Shown: piece after piece, positions 7,476 through 16,307 of the stretch | Position numbering within the stretch: position 1 is the first letter of the stretch | How the letters are laid out: each line of letters opens with the position of its first letter | Assembly (NCBI GenBank): GCA_964345635.1 | Contig: CAYFRM010000017.1 | Span: forward strand, 1 to 38,129 | Direction: 5' to 3' | Length of the DNA stretch: 38,129 nt | Origin: WVXT01 sp964345635 | Lineage (GTDB): Bacteria; UBA6262; WVXT01 | Notes under the pieces: generated by a model | Databases searched by the model: none | Told to the model about the DNA's origin: nothing | Seen by the model: the letters and a program-made list of their open reading frames with translations, nothing else | Translations under genes and position numbers: made by a program

Positions 7476-8747
7476 GTGGATATAAAATTAGCGTACGGGA
7501 AAAAAGGTTTAAATATTGCTCTTAAGGAAGAGGGCCTTACGGTCATTGAACCGAAATTTGTGCCCGGGCTTCCTGATGAAAAAAAGGTTTTTGTAGATTC
7601 CTTGAACCAACCCATAGGAAGTCCGCCGCTCAAGAAATTGATTAAATCCCAGGATAATGTGGCTATTGTTTTCTCGGATATAACCAGGCCGGTGCCTAAT
7701 AGAAGGATAATTCCCTGGCTTCTGGAGAAGTTAAGAGGCGTGGACAAAGATAGGATAGTTTTGATCAATGCAACGGGAATGCATCGCGCCAATACGAAGG
7801 AAGAACTTGCACAGATGCTGGGCGAAGAGGTTGTCAGGAATCATAGAATTGTTAATCATAATGCCTGGAAGAAGGAAGAAATGGTCCATCTGGGAAAGAC
7901 AAAAGCCGGAGGAGATGTATGGGTAAACAGTAATTATGTTCGAGCCGACGTTAAGATACTGACTGGATTTATCGAACCCCACTTCTTTGCCGGCTTTTCC
8001 GGGGGCCCCAAGTCAGTACTTCCCGGTATCTCCGGGGAAGATACAATAATGCATAATCATAGCGCCAATATGTTGAGCCACCCAAAAGCAGACTGGTCGA
8101 TTACTCAGGGAAATCCTTTGTGGGAAGAGATTCGCGAAGTAGCTCTTATGACCAAGCCCACTTTCATAATAAACGTTACATTGAATAAGGAAAAAGAGAT
8201 AAGCGGCGTCTTCTCGGGCGGTATGGACGAGGCGCACCGGAAAGGCGTGGAATTCGCGCGCAAGAGCGCGATGCGGCCGGTTCCTCATCTATTCGACGTA
8301 GTCATTGCCACCAATAGCGGTTATCCCCTCGATTTGAATCTCTACCAGACAGTGAAAGGAATGTCTGCGGCAAACCAGATTGTAAAGAAAGGCGGAGCAA
8401 TCATATGCGTATCCGAATGCTCCGATGGCATTCCCGAACACGGCAATTATCGCCGCATTCTGCAGATGGGCAAAAATCCAGAGGAGATTTTGAAAATAGT
8501 TGCCACTCCCGGGTTTTCCATGTTTGACCAGTGGGAAGCCCAGATACAGGCGGAGATTCAGACCAAGGCGCAAGTCTATCTATATTCGCAGCTTCCGGAG
8601 AAAGACGCGGTAGCTTGCCACCTTGAGCCTATTAAGGACATAGAAGGTACGGTAGAAAGACTAAGAAAAGATTTTGGGAAAAATCTCAAAATAGCAGTCC
8701 TCCCGGAAGGACCTATGACCATTCCTTACCTCAGCCGGACTTCTTAG
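7476..8747 (+). CDS. LarA-family (DUF2088) nickel-pincer racemase/epimerase homologue
   Basis: LarA racemises lactate with a nickel pincer nucleotide (NPN) attached to a lysine; relatives act on other 2-hydroxy acids. The 423-residue protein keeps the key residues: His103 in GMHR, His169 in IEPHF, Lys179 in GGPKS and His195 in HNHS. Compared with recalled Lactobacillus LarA positions (108, 174, 184, 200), these all have the same offset of five, so the active site looks intact. The start is GTG 7476 with AGGTGAG upstream. No larB, larC or larE is in the window, so cofactor supply must be encoded elsewhere. It sits between ispA and dxs, an unusual place. The substrate is unknown, and I withhold the symbol because the family is functionally diverse. 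Confidence 0.85.
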   Translation: MDIKLAYGKKGLNIALKEEGLTVIEPKFVPGLPDEKKVFVDSLNQPIGSPPLKKLIKSQDNVAIVFSDITRPVPNRRIIPWLLEKLRGVDKDRIVLINATGMHRANTKEELAQMLGEEVVRNHRIVNHNAWKKEEMVHLGKTKAGGDVWVNSNYVRADVKILTGFIEPHFFAGFSGGPKSVLPGISGEDTIMHNHSANMLSHPKADWSITQGNPLWEEIREVALMTKPTFIINVTLNKEKEISGVFSGGMDEAHRKGVEFARKSAMRPVPHLFDVVIATNSGYPLDLNLYQTVKGMSAANQIVKKGGAIICVSECSDGIPEHGNYRRILQMGKNPEEILKIVATPGFSMFDQWEAQIQAEIQTKAQVYLYSQLPEKDAVACHLEPIKDIEGTVERLRKDFGKNLKIAVLPEGPMTIPYLSRTS

Positions 8748-8769
8748 AACAAGGGGGGAGACGAAAAAT

Positions 8770-10620
8770 ATGGCAGTCCTGGAATTGATTGACCGACCCA
8801 GTGACCTCAGGTTAATCAGGAAAGAATTACTTCTCGAACTGGCACAGGAGATCAGAGAAAAAATTATTAAGGTCACATCCCGGCAAGGAGGACATCTTGC
8901 CAGCAGCCTGGGGACAGTTGAGTTGACCATAGCTTTGCACTATGTTTTTGACTCTCCTCAGGATGTGATAATCTGGGACGTGGGACATCAGGCTTACGCG
9001 CATAAGATTTTGACAGGCAGGAGGGATAGTTTTTCCACTCTTCGCCAGTGCGGCGGGATAAGCGGTTTTCCCACTCCCGAGGAGAGTGAATATGACGCCT
9101 TTGGCGTGGGACACAGCTCCACTGCAATCTCGGCTGCTCTGGGAATGGCCTGCGCCCGCGATTTATCCGGCAACAACAACCATAAAGTCGTGGCGGTGAT
9201 AGGCGATGGTTCGATGACCGGAGGAATGGCTTTCGAAGCTCTGAATAATGCCGGACATCTGGGCAAAGACCTGCTGGTGATTCTGAATGATAACGAAATG
9301 TTCATCTCTCATAGAGTAGGAGCCCTGGCGGGATACCTGACGAAGTTGATGACTTTAGGCCTGGTTAAAAAACTGGAGAGGAAAGTAAAAAAGTTCTTGA
9401 CCAGGGTTTCCTTCTGGGGAATTGCAATTCTCAGAGTAGTGCGGCGGTTTAAGGTGCTCCTGTTTCCCGGAATGCTTTTTGAGGAAATGGGTTTCTCTTA
9501 CCTGGGCCCTATTGACGGGCATAAAGTCCACTATTTAGTTGAAATCTTCGAGAAAGTTAAAGATATGAAAGGTCCGGTCCTGATTCACGTGGTTACCAAG
9601 AAAGGTAAAGGGTATCAGCCGGCGGAGCGAGAGCCCATAAAGTTTCATGGAACATCGCCGTTTAATATTTTGACGGGAGAGACGGAAAAAAGTAAAATAC
9701 CTTCATATACGGAAGTCTTCAGCCGTGCGCTCATAGACCTGGCTAGAGCGAATGAGAAAATTATCGCCATTACTGCGGCGATGCCTCAGGGTACGGGGCT
9801 GGATGCATTTGAGAAGGAGTTTCCCCGGAGATATTTCGACGTGGGAATTGCTGAGCAACATGCGGTTACCTTTGCCGCGGGATTGGCCAGAGCCGGATAC
9901 AGGCCTGTTTGCGCCATCTATTCCACGTTTCTTCAGAGGGCATTTGACCAGATGATAGACGATGTTTGCCTCCAGAACCTTCCCGTGGTTTTTGCCGTGG
10001 ATAGGGCCGGTATAGTAGGCGAAGATGGGCCCACCCATCAGGGAACATTCGATCTTTCGTATCTTAGACTGATTCCCAATATGGTGGTTATGGCTCCCAA
10101 GGATGAGAATGAATTAGTGCAGATGCTTAATACTGCCCTGTCCTGGAATTTTCCCTGCGCCATTCGCTTTCCTCGAGGAGCCGGCATCGGGGTAAGATTG
10201 GACAGGCAATACAAAGTCCTTCCCCTGGGAAAGGGGGAGGTGCTAGCAGAAGGAAATGATGTAGCCATAATGGCGATAGGTAATACGGTTCACCCCTGTC
10301 TCCTGGCACAACAGAGGCTGGAAGCAGAAGGAATAAAGGCAAGTCTGGTTAATATGAGATTCGTTAAACCTTTGGACGAAGACCTGATAAAGAAAATAGT
10401 CAGGAAGGTTCATAAAATTGTCACAGTCGAGGAGAATACCGTTTCCGGAGGTTTCGGTTCCGGTATCAGGGAGTTGCTGGCGACCGATAATGTGCGTATT
10501 TTGAGTATCGGGCTACCTGACAAATTTATTGAACATGGCAGTAGAGAAGAATTAAGAAAGAAGTACGGACTGACTGCTGACAGGATTGCCCAGAGGGTCA
10601 GTGAATTCCTAAAAAGATGA
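8770..10620 (+). CDS. dxs: 1-deoxy-D-xylulose-5-phosphate synthase
   Basis: It makes DXP from pyruvate and glyceraldehyde 3-phosphate using thiamine diphosphate, the first step of the MEP isoprenoid pathway. The 616-residue protein shows WDVGHQAYAHKILTGR and GHSSTAISAALG. The thiamine-diphosphate motif is GDGSMTGGMAFEALNNAG at about 146-163, followed by NDNEMFIS and the catalytic glutamate in GIAEQHAVTFAAGLA near 359-371. The C-terminal transketolase domain is complete. Length is normal. The start is ATG 8770, after GGGGGGAGACG. It supplies the substrate pathway for upstream ispA. Its TGA stop lies within the first bases of a dispersed repeat, so the final residues may be repeat-derived. Confidence 0.96.
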   Translation: MAVLELIDRPSDLRLIRKELLLELAQEIREKIIKVTSRQGGHLASSLGTVELTIALHYVFDSPQDVIIWDVGHQAYAHKILTGRRDSFSTLRQCGGISGFPTPEESEYDAFGVGHSSTAISAALGMACARDLSGNNNHKVVAVIGDGSMTGGMAFEALNNAGHLGKDLLVILNDNEMFISHRVGALAGYLTKLMTLGLVKKLERKVKKFLTRVSFWGIAILRVVRRFKVLLFPGMLFEEMGFSYLGPIDGHKVHYLVEIFEKVKDMKGPVLIHVVTKKGKGYQPAEREPIKFHGTSPFNILTGETEKSKIPSYTEVFSRALIDLARANEKIIAITAAMPQGTGLDAFEKEFPRRYFDVGIAEQHAVTFAAGLARAGYRPVCAIYSTFLQRAFDQMIDDVCLQNLPVVFAVDRAGIVGEDGPTHQGTFDLSYLRLIPNMVVMAPKDENELVQMLNTALSWNFPCAIRFPRGAGIGVRLDRQYKVLPLGKGEVLAEGNDVAIMAIGNTVHPCLLAQQRLEAEGIKASLVNMRFVKPLDEDLIKKIVRKVHKIVTVEENTVSGGFGSGIRELLATDNVRILSIGLPDKFIEHGSREELRKKYGLTADRIAQRVSEFLKR

Positions 10621-10886
10621 AGGGATAGTTATCGGAGTCGCTCGGTCAGAGGAATGCTCGGGATTTGGTTAGCTCGCTGATAATTTTTTACTCTCTGAGT
10701 AACGCCAAAAATCTCAGGAGTTTACCGAAATTCCCTATGGTCAGTTTCGGATAAACTCTGATCTTCGATTTTTGGCTAAAAATTCTAATGCTGGCTACAC
10801 CAAACCCCCTTGCATCAGGCGAATTCGTCGTCATTGTTTTTTGGCTAAGATTCTTAAAGTCTTCGCGAACTATCTTTCAAGATTTA
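10616..10886. repeat. Fold-back repeat copy B (dxs/tlyA gap)
   Basis: The left end, GATGAAGGGATAGTTATCGG, matches the left end of the element at 14739-14872 for about 30 bases. The right end, read in reverse, is TTGAAAGATAGTTCGCGAAG, an imperfect inverted match to the left. The same inner 10-bp pair as other copies is present: GCCAAAAATC (10704-10713) with GATTTTTGGC (10767-10776). The tip differs from copies A1 and D: here one long hairpin pairs GAGTTTACCGAAA (10718-10730) with TTTCGGATAAACTC (10745-10758). Confidence 0.8.
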
Positions 10887-10897
10887 GGTTGTTAGAT

Positions 10898-11650
10898 GTG
10901 AAAATAAAGAAGAGGAAAGAGAGATTGGATAAGCTTCTCGTGGAAAAAGGGCTGGCGTCGAGCCGGGTTAGAGCGAAGGCATTGATAATGGCTGGCTCTG
11001 TGCGGGCGGGGGAGCGAAAACTTACTAAGGTAGGCGCTGAGTTCCCTGTCGACATACAATTGGAAGTAAAAAAGTCCCCTTTAAGGAAGTATGCTTCCCG
11101 GGGAGGATTGAAGCTGGAAGCAGCAATAAAGGATTTTGGCTTGAGCATCAAAGGAAAAGTCTGCCTTGATGTTGGCGCATCAACAGGAGGGTTTACCGAT
11201 TGCCTTCTCCAGAACGGGGCAAAGAAGGTTTACGCCCTGGATGTGGGTTATGGCCAGCTCGATTGGAAATTGCGCAAAGATTCCAGAGTGGTCAACATTG
11301 AAAAAGCGAACATAAGATACTTCGACGAAAAGAAGATTGAAAGTCCCGTAGATTTGGCTACTGTAGATGTCTCTTTTATTTCCCTGGAGAAAGTTTTGCC
11401 GAAAGTCAAAAAATTAGTCCGAAAAGGAGGCGAGATAATCTCTCTTATTAAGCCCCAGTTTGAGGCGGGGAGAGAAAAAGTCTCCCGGGGCGGAGTGGTT
11501 AAAGACAGAAAAGTTCACCGGGAAGTTATCGACAAGATAGAGCTCCTGTCCCCAAGATTGGGATTAGAAGTAAGAGGATTGACCACGTCGCCGGTTAAAG
11601 GGCCTGCGGGAAATATTGAATATTTTATCTACCTGAAGAAAAAGGAATAG
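10898..11650 (+). CDS. tlyA: TlyA-family 16S/23S rRNA 2'-O-methyltransferase
   Basis: TlyA proteins join an N-terminal S4 RNA-binding domain to a FtsJ-like SAM methyltransferase that methylates ribose in rRNA. The S4 part is RLDKLLVEKGLASSRVRAKA at about residues 8-27. The SAM motif CLDVGASTGGFTDCLLQNGA is near 88-107, and LIKPQFEAGREKV follows near 187-199. I place the start at GTG 10898 (250 residues, normal length). The frame is open upstream to ATG 10772, but those 42 residues come from the dispersed repeat and match no S4 domain. The gene sits downstream of dxs, as in many bacteria. Confidence 0.9.
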   Translation: MKIKKRKERLDKLLVEKGLASSRVRAKALIMAGSVRAGERKLTKVGAEFPVDIQLEVKKSPLRKYASRGGLKLEAAIKDFGLSIKGKVCLDVGASTGGFTDCLLQNGAKKVYALDVGYGQLDWKLRKDSRVVNIEKANIRYFDEKKIESPVDLATVDVSFISLEKVLPKVKKLVRKGGEIISLIKPQFEAGREKVSRGGVVKDRKVHREVIDKIELLSPRLGLEVRGLTTSPVKGPAGNIEYFIYLKKKE

Positions 11651-11694
11651 ACGATGCAAAAACAAGGAATGAGTCTATTGAGGCCGCGTTAAAC

Positions 11695-14157
11695 ATGGAG
11701 AAAATCTACGATTTCAGGAAAATTGAAAAGAAATGGCAGAAGAAATGGGAAAAAGAAGGAACTTTCAAAATCTCGGAAGATTCGGGAAAGAAAAAATTCT
11801 ATCTTCTGGAGATGTTTCCTTATCCTTCGGGAGAGCTTCATATGGGACATATGCGCAATTATGCCATAGGCGACACTGTGGCTCGCTTCCTGAGGATGAG
11901 AGGGTTTAACGTTCTTTACCCTATGGGTTATGACGCTTTGGGATTGCCTGCGGAGAACGCGGCAATAGAGAAAAAGATTCACCCTTCTTACTGGACTAAT
12001 AGATGTATTGAGATGATGAAAGAGCAGCAGAAGAAAATGGGATTGAGCTACGATTGGGAAAGGCTGGTAATTACCGCTGAGCCAGAATATTATCGCTGGA
12101 ACCAGTGGATATTTCTTAAGTTCTACGAGAAGGGTCTCGCTTACAGGAAGAAGGCGCCGATCAACTGGTGTCCCCAGTGCGGGACAGTCCTGGCCAATGA
12201 GCAGGTGGTAAACGGAAAATGCTGGAGGTGCGAGGCTCTTGTGGAAATTAAGAGTCTGGAGCAGTGGTTCTTCAAGATTACCGATTACGTTGAGGAACTT
12301 CTGGAGGATTTAGAAAAGTTAAAGGACTGGCCGGAGAGGGTCAGAATCATGCAGGAGAACTGGATTGGCAAGAGTCAGGGAACACTGGTCAATTTCAGAT
12401 TGAAAGGTTCTGATAGTCTGATTCCGGTATTTACTACGCGAGCGGATACCCTTTACGGCGCTACTTTTATGACCTTCGCTCCCGAGCATCCCAGAGTCCT
12501 GGAGTTTATCGCCGGAACGGAATATGAAAAGAAAGTGAAAGAATTTATCAACAGGGTAGTAATTGAAGATAGATTCACTCGCACAGGGGAGAACAAAGAA
12601 AAAGAGGGGATGTTTATCGGCAGGTACGCGATAAATCCTCTGAACGGAGATGAGATTCCCATCTACGTAGCTAATTTCGTGTTGATGGAGTACGGGACAG
12701 GAGCAATAATGGCCGTGCCCGCTCATGACCAGAGAGATTTCGAGTTTGCCAGAAAGTATAATATTCCCGTAAAGCAGGTAATTGTCCCTCCTTCGGAAGA
12801 ATCTTCCCCGGGAGAAGATTTGCAGGAAGCTTACGAAGGGGAAGGAACTATGCTGAATTCAGCCCAGTTTGATGGCCTCTCTTCCTCGGAGGGAAGGGAA
12901 AAGATTACGCAATATCTGACGCAGAAAGGATGGGGAAGAGAGACGCTGCAGTATAGACTGCGCGATTGGCTGATTTCCCGACAGAGGTATTGGGGCACGC
13001 CTATTCCCATAATTTATTGTGATAAGTGCAAAATTGTACCTGTGCCGGAAAAGGATTTGCCGGTGAGGTTGCCCGAGAAAGTTGAGTTTACGGGCAAAGG
13101 GAATCCCCTGGCTAATAGTAGCGAGTTCGTAAATTGTAAATGCCCCAAATGTGCTAGTCCGGCAAGGAGAGAGACCGATACTATGGATACCTTCGTTGAT
13201 TCCTCGTGGTATTTTGCCCGTTATTGCAGTCCACATTTTGAGAAATTGCCTTTCGAAAAGAAAAAAGTCAAGTACTGGATGCCGGTTGACCAGTATATAG
13301 GAGGAATAGAACATGCGATTATGCATCTTTTGTATGCCCGGTTTTTTACCAAGGCTTTGCGGGATATAGGCCTGTACAGTATTGATGAGCCTTTTAAGAG
13401 ACTCTTATGTCAGGGAATGGTGGTTAGAGATGGCGCGAAGATGTCAAAGTCGAAGGGGAACGTCGTTAGCGTGGATGAAATAACCCAGAGATACGGCGCC
13501 GATACGGCGAGATTGTTCATTCTTTTTGCCTCGCCTCCGGAGAAAGATTTGGAATGGAGCGATAAGGGGGTTCAAGGTTGCTACAGGTTCTTGAACAGAG
13601 TTTGGAATCTGGTAAAGGAAATAGGAAATAGACGTAAGGAAACGGTTGATACGACCTCCGACCGGGAAGAAAAAAAGCTAAACAGAATTACCCACTCGGT
13701 TATTAAGAAAGTTACCGAAGACATAGAAACTTTTCATTTTAATACCGCTATTGCCGCCACTATGGAACTGTGCAACGGAATATATGATTACTTGAATAAA
13801 AGAGGCGCGAACTCGCACTTAAAGGAGAGCGCGGAAAAATTGATACTTCTACTTTCTCCTTTTGCGCCGCATATTTGTGAAGAATTATGGGAAGTCCTGG
13901 GACATCAGGGAAGCGCGATCAAAGAATCGTGGCCGGAATATGACCAGGAAATAATCAAAAAAGAAGAGATGCTTATCGTTATCGAAGTGAACGGTAAAGT
14001 GAGAAGCAAAGTGGAAGTTCCGGTAAATTTAGAAGAAGAAGAGATAAAGAAAAAAGCCCGGTTGGATGAAAGAGTCAAAAAGTACATTAAAAACAAGAAA
14101 ATTAAACAGATAATCTATGTGCCCGGGCGGCTGGTCAATATTGTAGTGGAAAAATAA
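11695..14157 (+). CDS. leuS: Leucyl-tRNA synthetase
   Basis: It attaches leucine to tRNA-Leu in the cytoplasm. The 820-residue protein has the class I HMGH signature at 49-52 within FPYPSGELHMGHMRN. A zinc-type knuckle CPQC...CWRC follows, then the CP1 editing domain with TTRADTLYGATF and GTGAIMAVPAHDQRD. Next are a second CDKC...CKCPKC zinc site, the DTFVDSSWYF motif, KMSKS at about 582-586, and the C-terminal LVxxxVNGKVRxKxxVP region. Length is typical of bacterial LeuRS. ATG 11695 gives the canonical start (KIYDFRKIEKKWQKKWE). lptE follows after 17 bases, a widely conserved leuS-lptE-holA order. Confidence 0.97.
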   Translation: MEKIYDFRKIEKKWQKKWEKEGTFKISEDSGKKKFYLLEMFPYPSGELHMGHMRNYAIGDTVARFLRMRGFNVLYPMGYDALGLPAENAAIEKKIHPSYWTNRCIEMMKEQQKKMGLSYDWERLVITAEPEYYRWNQWIFLKFYEKGLAYRKKAPINWCPQCGTVLANEQVVNGKCWRCEALVEIKSLEQWFFKITDYVEELLEDLEKLKDWPERVRIMQENWIGKSQGTLVNFRLKGSDSLIPVFTTRADTLYGATFMTFAPEHPRVLEFIAGTEYEKKVKEFINRVVIEDRFTRTGENKEKEGMFIGRYAINPLNGDEIPIYVANFVLMEYGTGAIMAVPAHDQRDFEFARKYNIPVKQVIVPPSEESSPGEDLQEAYEGEGTMLNSAQFDGLSSSEGREKITQYLTQKGWGRETLQYRLRDWLISRQRYWGTPIPIIYCDKCKIVPVPEKDLPVRLPEKVEFTGKGNPLANSSEFVNCKCPKCASPARRETDTMDTFVDSSWYFARYCSPHFEKLPFEKKKVKYWMPVDQYIGGIEHAIMHLLYARFFTKALRDIGLYSIDEPFKRLLCQGMVVRDGAKMSKSKGNVVSVDEITQRYGADTARLFILFASPPEKDLEWSDKGVQGCYRFLNRVWNLVKEIGNRRKETVDTTSDREEKKLNRITHSVIKKVTEDIETFHFNTAIAATMELCNGIYDYLNKRGANSHLKESAEKLILLLSPFAPHICEELWEVLGHQGSAIKESWPEYDQEIIKKEEMLIVIEVNGKVRSKVEVPVNLEEEEIKKKARLDERVKKYIKNKKIKQIIYVPGRLVNIVVEK

Positions 14158-14174
14158 GAAAGAAGGAGGAATTT

Positions 14175-14741
14175 ATGAGAAAGTCTATTTTCATTATTAT
14201 CGGGTTGGGAGTGATTCTATTATTCGGCTGCGCCTATACGCCTGTGGAAATTTTGCCCCAGCATATTAAAACAATATCCATTCCCACATTTATCAACAGA
14301 ACCGCTCACTACGGCATTGAATCCAAACTTACCGACGCTGTAATAGAGGAATTCATCAGAGACGGCCATCTATCCATCGCCAAGAGAAAGGAGGCAGATG
14401 GTCTATTAACCGGGGAGATTGTTACTTACGTTTTAGAACCTCTCTCTTATGATGCCACCGAGGTGGTCGAACAGTATAAGCTTTGGGTCATAGTCAATCT
14501 CTCTTTTCAAGATTTGGCTACGGGAGACGTTCTCTGGGAGGAGAAAAGGGAGAGCATAGAAGGAAACCTTGTGGGGGGAATCGAAGGAGACGTAAGGTAC
14601 TATGTGACTCCCCGGGCAGGCAGAACCGTGGAGACAGAAGAGGAAGCGCAGGAGCGCCTGGTTGTTGAGCTCGCCGATCACATTGTGCGACGTACAGTCT
14701 ATGGATGGGGAAGCCAGATTGAAATTCAGACTGGAAGGTGA
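14175..14741 (+). CDS. lptE: LptE-type LPS-assembly lipoprotein
   Basis: LptE plugs the LptD barrel and helps insert lipopolysaccharide into the outer membrane. The 188-residue protein begins with a lipoprotein signal: MRK, a hydrophobic stretch, then the lipobox LFGC with Cys19 as the lipidation site. The body has the family pattern KTISIPTFINRTAHYGIESKLTDAVIEEFIRDGHLSI at about 35-71. AAGAAGGAGGA lies 5 bases before the ATG. Position between leuS and holA supports the call. The TGA stop lies inside the terminal inverted repeat of the element that follows, so the 3' end may have been reshaped by insertion. It implies an LPS-bearing outer membrane. Confidence 0.88.
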   Translation: MRKSIFIIIGLGVILLFGCAYTPVEILPQHIKTISIPTFINRTAHYGIESKLTDAVIEEFIRDGHLSIAKRKEADGLLTGEIVTYVLEPLSYDATEVVEQYKLWVIVNLSFQDLATGDVLWEEKRESIEGNLVGGIEGDVRYYVTPRAGRTVETEEEAQERLVVELADHIVRRTVYGWGSQIEIQTGR

Positions 14742-14872
14742 GGATGAAGGGATAGTTATCGGAGTCGCTCGGTAGTGTAGGGCTTTATGCCCGTAATAAA
14801 TACGCCCATAAAGGGCTACACTACAGAAAGCCTGGCGGATTTGAAGCTCCTGTAACTATCCTTTCATCCTCA
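14739..14872. repeat. 134-bp MITE-like element C with 26-bp terminal inverted repeats (lptE/holA gap)
   Basis: The left end (14739-14764) and the reverse complement of the right end (14847-14872) agree at 23 of 26 positions: TGAGGATGAA, one difference, GGATAGTTA, two differences, GGAG. Inside, GTAGTGTAGGGCTTTATG and its near-complement form a second inverted repeat (about 14773-14824), with 20 of 24 positions pairing. The left end doubles as the start of copy B at 10616. No transposase is encoded. Confidence 0.85.
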
Positions 14873-14887
14873 GGGTGTTGAAAGGTT

Positions 14888-14908
14888 GGGATAGTTATCG
14901 GAGTCGCT
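14888..14908. repeat. Solo repeat end upstream of holA
   Basis: GGGATAGTTATCGGAGTCGC here repeats exactly the inner left end found at 10622 and 14749. It has no partner end and lies 13 bases before the holA start, so it may supply the only purine-rich stretch (GGAG at 14900-14903) near that start. Confidence 0.75.
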
Positions 14909-14921
14909 GGCACTTATTAAA

Positions 14922-15950
14922 ATGATAAAATATAAAGAATTAATAGCAAAACTTAAAAGGAAAAAGATTGCCGATTGCTACTTTTTTTGCGGGGAGGAGG
15001 ATTATTTAAAACAGCAAGCAATCCTTTTATTAAAAAAGATGCTAATCCGGCCCGGGGCAGAGGAATTTGACCTCGGGCTTTTCTATGCCGGAGATAGTTC
15101 TGCCAGAGAAGCCATTTCCCTTGCCGAGACTTATCCTTTTATGTCGAAGAAGAGACTAATAGTGATTAAAGATATAGATAAATTCAGAGAGAGTGAGTTG
15201 AAAGAGGTTATCAGGTACTTGAAAGGACCTGTTTCCTCCACGTGTCTTGTTCTGGCGAGTGAAAAGGTCAAAAAGGAAACGTTGAATAGAGGAGTATATA
15301 AGACCATCTCTTCTTCTTGCGAGACGGTTATTTTCTGGAGGCTTTTCGATTCAGAGATTCCGGGTTGGATCGAAGACAAGATATCCGAAGGGGGGAAAGA
15401 TATCTCGCCACAAGCGGCGCATTATCTGTTTGTAGAAGTAGGAAATAGTCTGTTAGATTTGTCCGGAGAGATTGAAAAATTATTAGTCTACACTAAAGAC
15501 AGAAAAAAGGTTACACTGCAAGACGTCGAGCAATTGATAGGTCATTCCCTGTCCGACTCTGTTTTTGACCTTTTGATAGCGATTACCGAGAAGAACTTGG
15601 GGCGTTCTCTGGAGATACTGGAAAAGTTGAGGGAAGCGGGAGAGAAGCCCGTAGGGATTTTGGTAAAGGTAGCAAAGAGGATGCGACAAATAGCTTGCGC
15701 CAGGGAACTTATGCGTGGGAAAGTGAAAAGGGACAATATAATTCAGGAGGTGGGCCTGCATCCTTTTTTCGACAGGGATTTCCCGTCGCAAATTCAGAAT
15801 TTCACGGACAAAGAACTATTTAATGATTTTCATCATTTGCTTCGGGCAGACTGGGAAATCAAGGTGGGAAAGAAACCGGCTGAACTTGCGCTGGAACTCC
15901 TTATTTTGAATTTGTGTGGTAAGAAAAGAGTATCAACTTATTCCGGATAG
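14922..15950 (+). CDS. holA: DNA polymerase III delta subunit
   Basis: HolA is the clamp-loader wrench subunit that opens the beta clamp. The 342-residue protein has the family pattern: YFFCGEEDYLKQQAI near residues 21-35, SMTLAETYPF-like SLAETYPFMSKKRLIVIKDIDKF (about 66-88), CLVLASEKVKK, and LRADWEIKVGKKPAELALELLILNLC at the C-terminus. Length is typical. The ATG at 14922 has no good ribosome site; a repeat end lies immediately upstream. It converges on rpsT, with only one base between the two stop codons. The neighbours lptE and rpsT are the usual ones. Confidence 0.92.
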   Translation: MIKYKELIAKLKRKKIADCYFFCGEEDYLKQQAILLLKKMLIRPGAEEFDLGLFYAGDSSAREAISLAETYPFMSKKRLIVIKDIDKFRESELKEVIRYLKGPVSSTCLVLASEKVKKETLNRGVYKTISSSCETVIFWRLFDSEIPGWIEDKISEGGKDISPQAAHYLFVEVGNSLLDLSGEIEKLLVYTKDRKKVTLQDVEQLIGHSLSDSVFDLLIAITEKNLGRSLEILEKLREAGEKPVGILVKVAKRMRQIACARELMRGKVKRDNIIQEVGLHPFFDRDFPSQIQNFTDKELFNDFHHLLRADWEIKVGKKPAELALELLILNLCGKKRVSTYSG

Positions 15951-15951
15951 C

Positions 15952-16239
15952 CTATTTTTTTGCTCTTAAGGAATTGACCTTTTTTGCCAGTCTTGACTTT
16001 TTTCGGGAGGCCCTTCTTTTGGGTATGATCTTCTTACTGGCGGCCTTATCCAACTCTTTCATAGCTTGCAAGAAGATTTTTTTTGCTTCTTCGGGTTTAC
16101 CCTGAACGACTGCCGTCTCCACTTTTTTGGCTATTGACCTGACTCTTGCCTTTATGGCAACATTCCTTAGGCGCCTTTTTTTACCCTGCCTTTGGGATTT
16201 AAGTGCTTGGGTGTGTCGTCCGGATTTTAGCTTAACCAT
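15952..16239 (-). CDS. rpsT: 30S ribosomal protein S20
   Basis: S20 is a primary binding protein of 16S rRNA in the small subunit. The 95-residue, very basic protein matches S20 throughout: KLKSGRHTQALKSQRQGKKRRLRN, then VRSIAKKVETAV and the C-terminal LDKAASKKIIPKRRASRKKSRLAKKVN. The start begins at 16239 with a GAGGAG ribosome site 9-10 bases upstream on the minus strand. It is the only minus-strand gene in the window. It is convergent with holA and divergent from murJ, both common arrangements. Confidence 0.95.
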   Translation of the reverse strand: MVKLKSGRHTQALKSQRQGKKRRLRNVAIKARVRSIAKKVETAVVQGKPEEAKKIFLQAMKELDKAASKKIIPKRRASRKKSRLAKKVNSLRAKK

Positions 16240-16265
16240 TAGTGAAATCTCCTCACTCGTAATTT

Positions 16266-16281
16266 CAGAGCAATAGCTCTG
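16266..16281 (-). promoter_or_regulatory. Hairpin in the rpsT leader
   Basis: A perfect 6-bp stem with a 4-base loop, CAGAGC-aata-GCTCTG, lies between the candidate promoter and the rpsT ribosome site. It closely matches the small hairpin GCAGAGC-gata-GCTCTGC in repeat copies A1 and D. S20 synthesis is known to be post-transcriptionally regulated in enterobacteria; a similar role here is only an inference. Confidence 0.35.
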
Positions 16282-16307
16282 ACGATAAAAAGAATATCTT
16301 GCACTCT

